This document shows, piece after piece, positions 62,338-64,000 of a DNA stretch of 64,000 nucleotides. The notes under the pieces are model-generated. The model was not told the DNA's origin. It did no database searches and saw nothing but the letters and a program-made list of their open reading frames with translations. Both the position numbers and the translations under genes were made by a program. Source of the DNA: Pardosa pseudoannulata (lineage: Eukaryota > Arthropoda > Arachnida > Araneae > Lycosidae); assembly GCA_032207245.1 (NCBI GenBank), contig CM063499.1, forward strand, positions 79,882,928 to 79,946,927. The letters are read 5' to 3'. Each line of letters starts with the position of its first letter. The stretch's first letter is position 1.

Positions 62338-63259
62338 TAGGGGAGACCGGGGCACCTTGGGACACTTTTCAGTTAAACATTTTTATGAATTTTTTTTTTA
62401 AAGCTAACTGAAAAAAATAAGTGTGCATGCATATATTGTCATCATATCTGCTTCTTATAAACATTAAACCTACTTAATATCTCATTTAGTTAAAGAGTAA
62501 TAAAAGAAATAAAATATCTTTCCAATGTCCCAACCTGCCCCACTGTATGGAGTAGGCTGGAACAATAAACAACAAATACAAAATACTGTTCAAATTATTT
62601 TTATTAACTGTTGTAAAAGAGAAATAGCTGAAAATTGTTCAAGTTAATACATTTTTTAACAAATCTTATATTTGCAGCTGATTTAAGCATATTAACATTT
62701 ACAGCAGAATACTTTCTGTTTGTTTTTCTTGTTCTCACCATTTTTTCTGAAAAAAAGGATTAATAAATTAATATTTTGACATGTTAAATCAATTAAAAAT
62801 TAGTCACCAAAATATTAATTATTTTGCTTGAATCGATATTTGTTTACACTTTTTAAAATGTCCCAAGGTGCCCCATCTATGTGTGTCCTAACCTGCCCCA
62901 TTTTACATAGTATCTTTTGGTAACTACTATACAGTTAGGCTTAACAATACAATTTATTTATTAGCATAGAAATAATAATAAATGAATTTATGAACAATAC
63001 ACTTTTTTAAAAAATATTTAAAATTTTTTTCAAAAAAATTACTTTTTAAAATGAACATTGATGTAATTTTGGGTTATTCAAAACAAAGAAAATGAAATTG
63101 TTCCTTACTTATAAGCACTATTTTCACCAAAATTCTTTGAGAAGTGAAGAGAAAGGCCATCTATCAATACACATGAGAACTAATTCCTGGTTGCAAATTA
63201 GACTGAAAATAGAGGTGCCCCAAGGTGGGCTATGTCCCAAGGTGCCCCACTCTCCCCTA
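62338..63259. mobile_element. TIR element with GGGGCACCTTGGGACA ends
   Basis: Left TAGGGGAGACCGGGGCACCT, right AGGTGCCCCACTCTCCCCTA, about 25-bp inverted ends next to TA. Variants of the end motif recur internally near 62523, 62860, 62890 and 63214. About 920 bp without coding. Confidence 0.75.
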
Positions 63260-63369
63260 CCATTTTCGAATCAACTTAATTACATACACAAAATTTCATC
63301 AAAACCAGTCCAGCAGTTTAGAAGGAATTCTATTACAAACACACGGACAGAAGAATTTTATATATAGAG
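63260..63369 (-). mobile_element. Helitron- or RTE-like terminal fragment
   Basis: On the minus strand it begins TCTCTATATATAAAATTCTT and continues with CTGTCCGTGTGTTTG and GATGAAATTTTGTG. This resembles widespread arthropod Helitron 5' ends. No partner end was found. Confidence 0.35.
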
Positions 63370-63508
63370 ATATATAAGGAGAGTATGAACTAATAGTAGG
63401 TGTTGAAAAATAAATAAATAAAATAAAATAAAAAAAACCTTTTGCGTTTAAAACAAAACGCAAGGTACAAACATAATAATAATAATAGCCGAAGATATTA
63501 TAATGATA

Positions 63509-64000
63509 CTAGCTGCTTCGCACCCAGCCTTCGGTCTGGGTAACAAAACTTTTCCCATTAAAGGTTATAAACTACTATTATAGATAAACAAATTTACAAA
63601 AATATTAAATAAACTCGTTTACTGCAGGTTGTTGACAAATATGATAGTTTTTTAACAACAGAGAATCCCAATTATAAATATGCACGTGCATAGTACTGCC
63701 GGGACAAAATTCCGCAATAATAAATAATACCTTCGGTATATAAATAATGGTATTCCACCGCAGCGTAATAAATCTAAATTCCACGACATTTTGTACGAAT
63801 TTTTTTTTACATACCCAATTTTAATCTTCTTTTCTTTGGTGCATAGAATACAGATCCCTTTTACGATGTAATAAAACACTTAAGAAATTGTCAAAATGTT
63901 ACTTGTATTTTCTTAAGGGTCTCTTTATCACCTTTAAACCTTCAAAAAATCGATTTTTTGCTTTTTGCATTTTTACAATCTTTGGAATTTTCTAAATCCT
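63509..64000 (-). mobile_element. Helitron-type 3' end of another family, running off the window
   Basis: On the minus strand a hairpin (CCCAG...CTGGG, 63523-63540) is followed by TGCGAAGCAGCTAG/T, the Helitron 3' arrangement. The body would extend past the window edge. Confidence 0.45.

Overview
This is an AT-rich eukaryotic window. It holds one convincing host gene and a dense, nested population of DNA transposons, Helitrons and SINEs. The gene structure (short 5' coding exons, GT-AG introns) and the repeat types point to a metazoan, probably an arthropod. A spider or other chelicerate is my best guess, but no sequence here proves the clade. There is no sign of prokaryotic or viral gene organisation.

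The host gene is a YTH-domain family (YTHDF, cytoplasmic m6A reader) gene on the minus strand. Coding exons are at 37252-37272, 37031-37055, 35819-35886 and 31310-32812. A terminal coding exon at 8477-8503 is predicted. The reading phase closes exactly across all five (1644 nt, 547 codons plus stop). The aromatic-cage tryptophans of the YTH domain are intact. A promoter-like block with an E-box and a CRE-like half site lies at about 37440-37495. If the terminal exon is right, the last intron is 22.8 kb and contains most of the repeats between 8.5 and 31.3 kb.

Layout: 0-8.5 kb is downstream intergenic DNA or 3' UTR, with a 0.6-kb tandem duplication and TTAA-flanked MITEs. 8.5-31.3 kb is the putative last intron, with a family of CAGGG-ended elements flanked by 5-bp duplications, hAT-like elements (two of them part of nested insertions), SINEs and AT microsatellites. 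31.3-37.5 kb is the gene body. 38-40 kb is intergenic, with a perfect-ended hairpin and a GC-richer tandem repeat. 40.5-41.7 kb is a dead mariner transposase. 41.9-57.3 kb is a nest of Helitrons, SINEs, pogo/Tigger-type elements and a segmental duplication of about 2.3-2.7 kb. 57.4-60.4 kb holds two copies of an unrecognised GC-richer unit, one of which was split by a transposon. 60.7-61.3 kb is a piggyBac relic that retains its C-terminal cysteine-rich domain. 62.3-64 kb holds a TIR element and Helitron-like ends.

No new multi-gene system is visible. The most unusual material is transposon biology: target-site duplications readable from the sequence, one paralogous empty site, and insertions nested two deep. 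All TE assignments rest on end structure and duplications read by eye. No alignment or database search was run.
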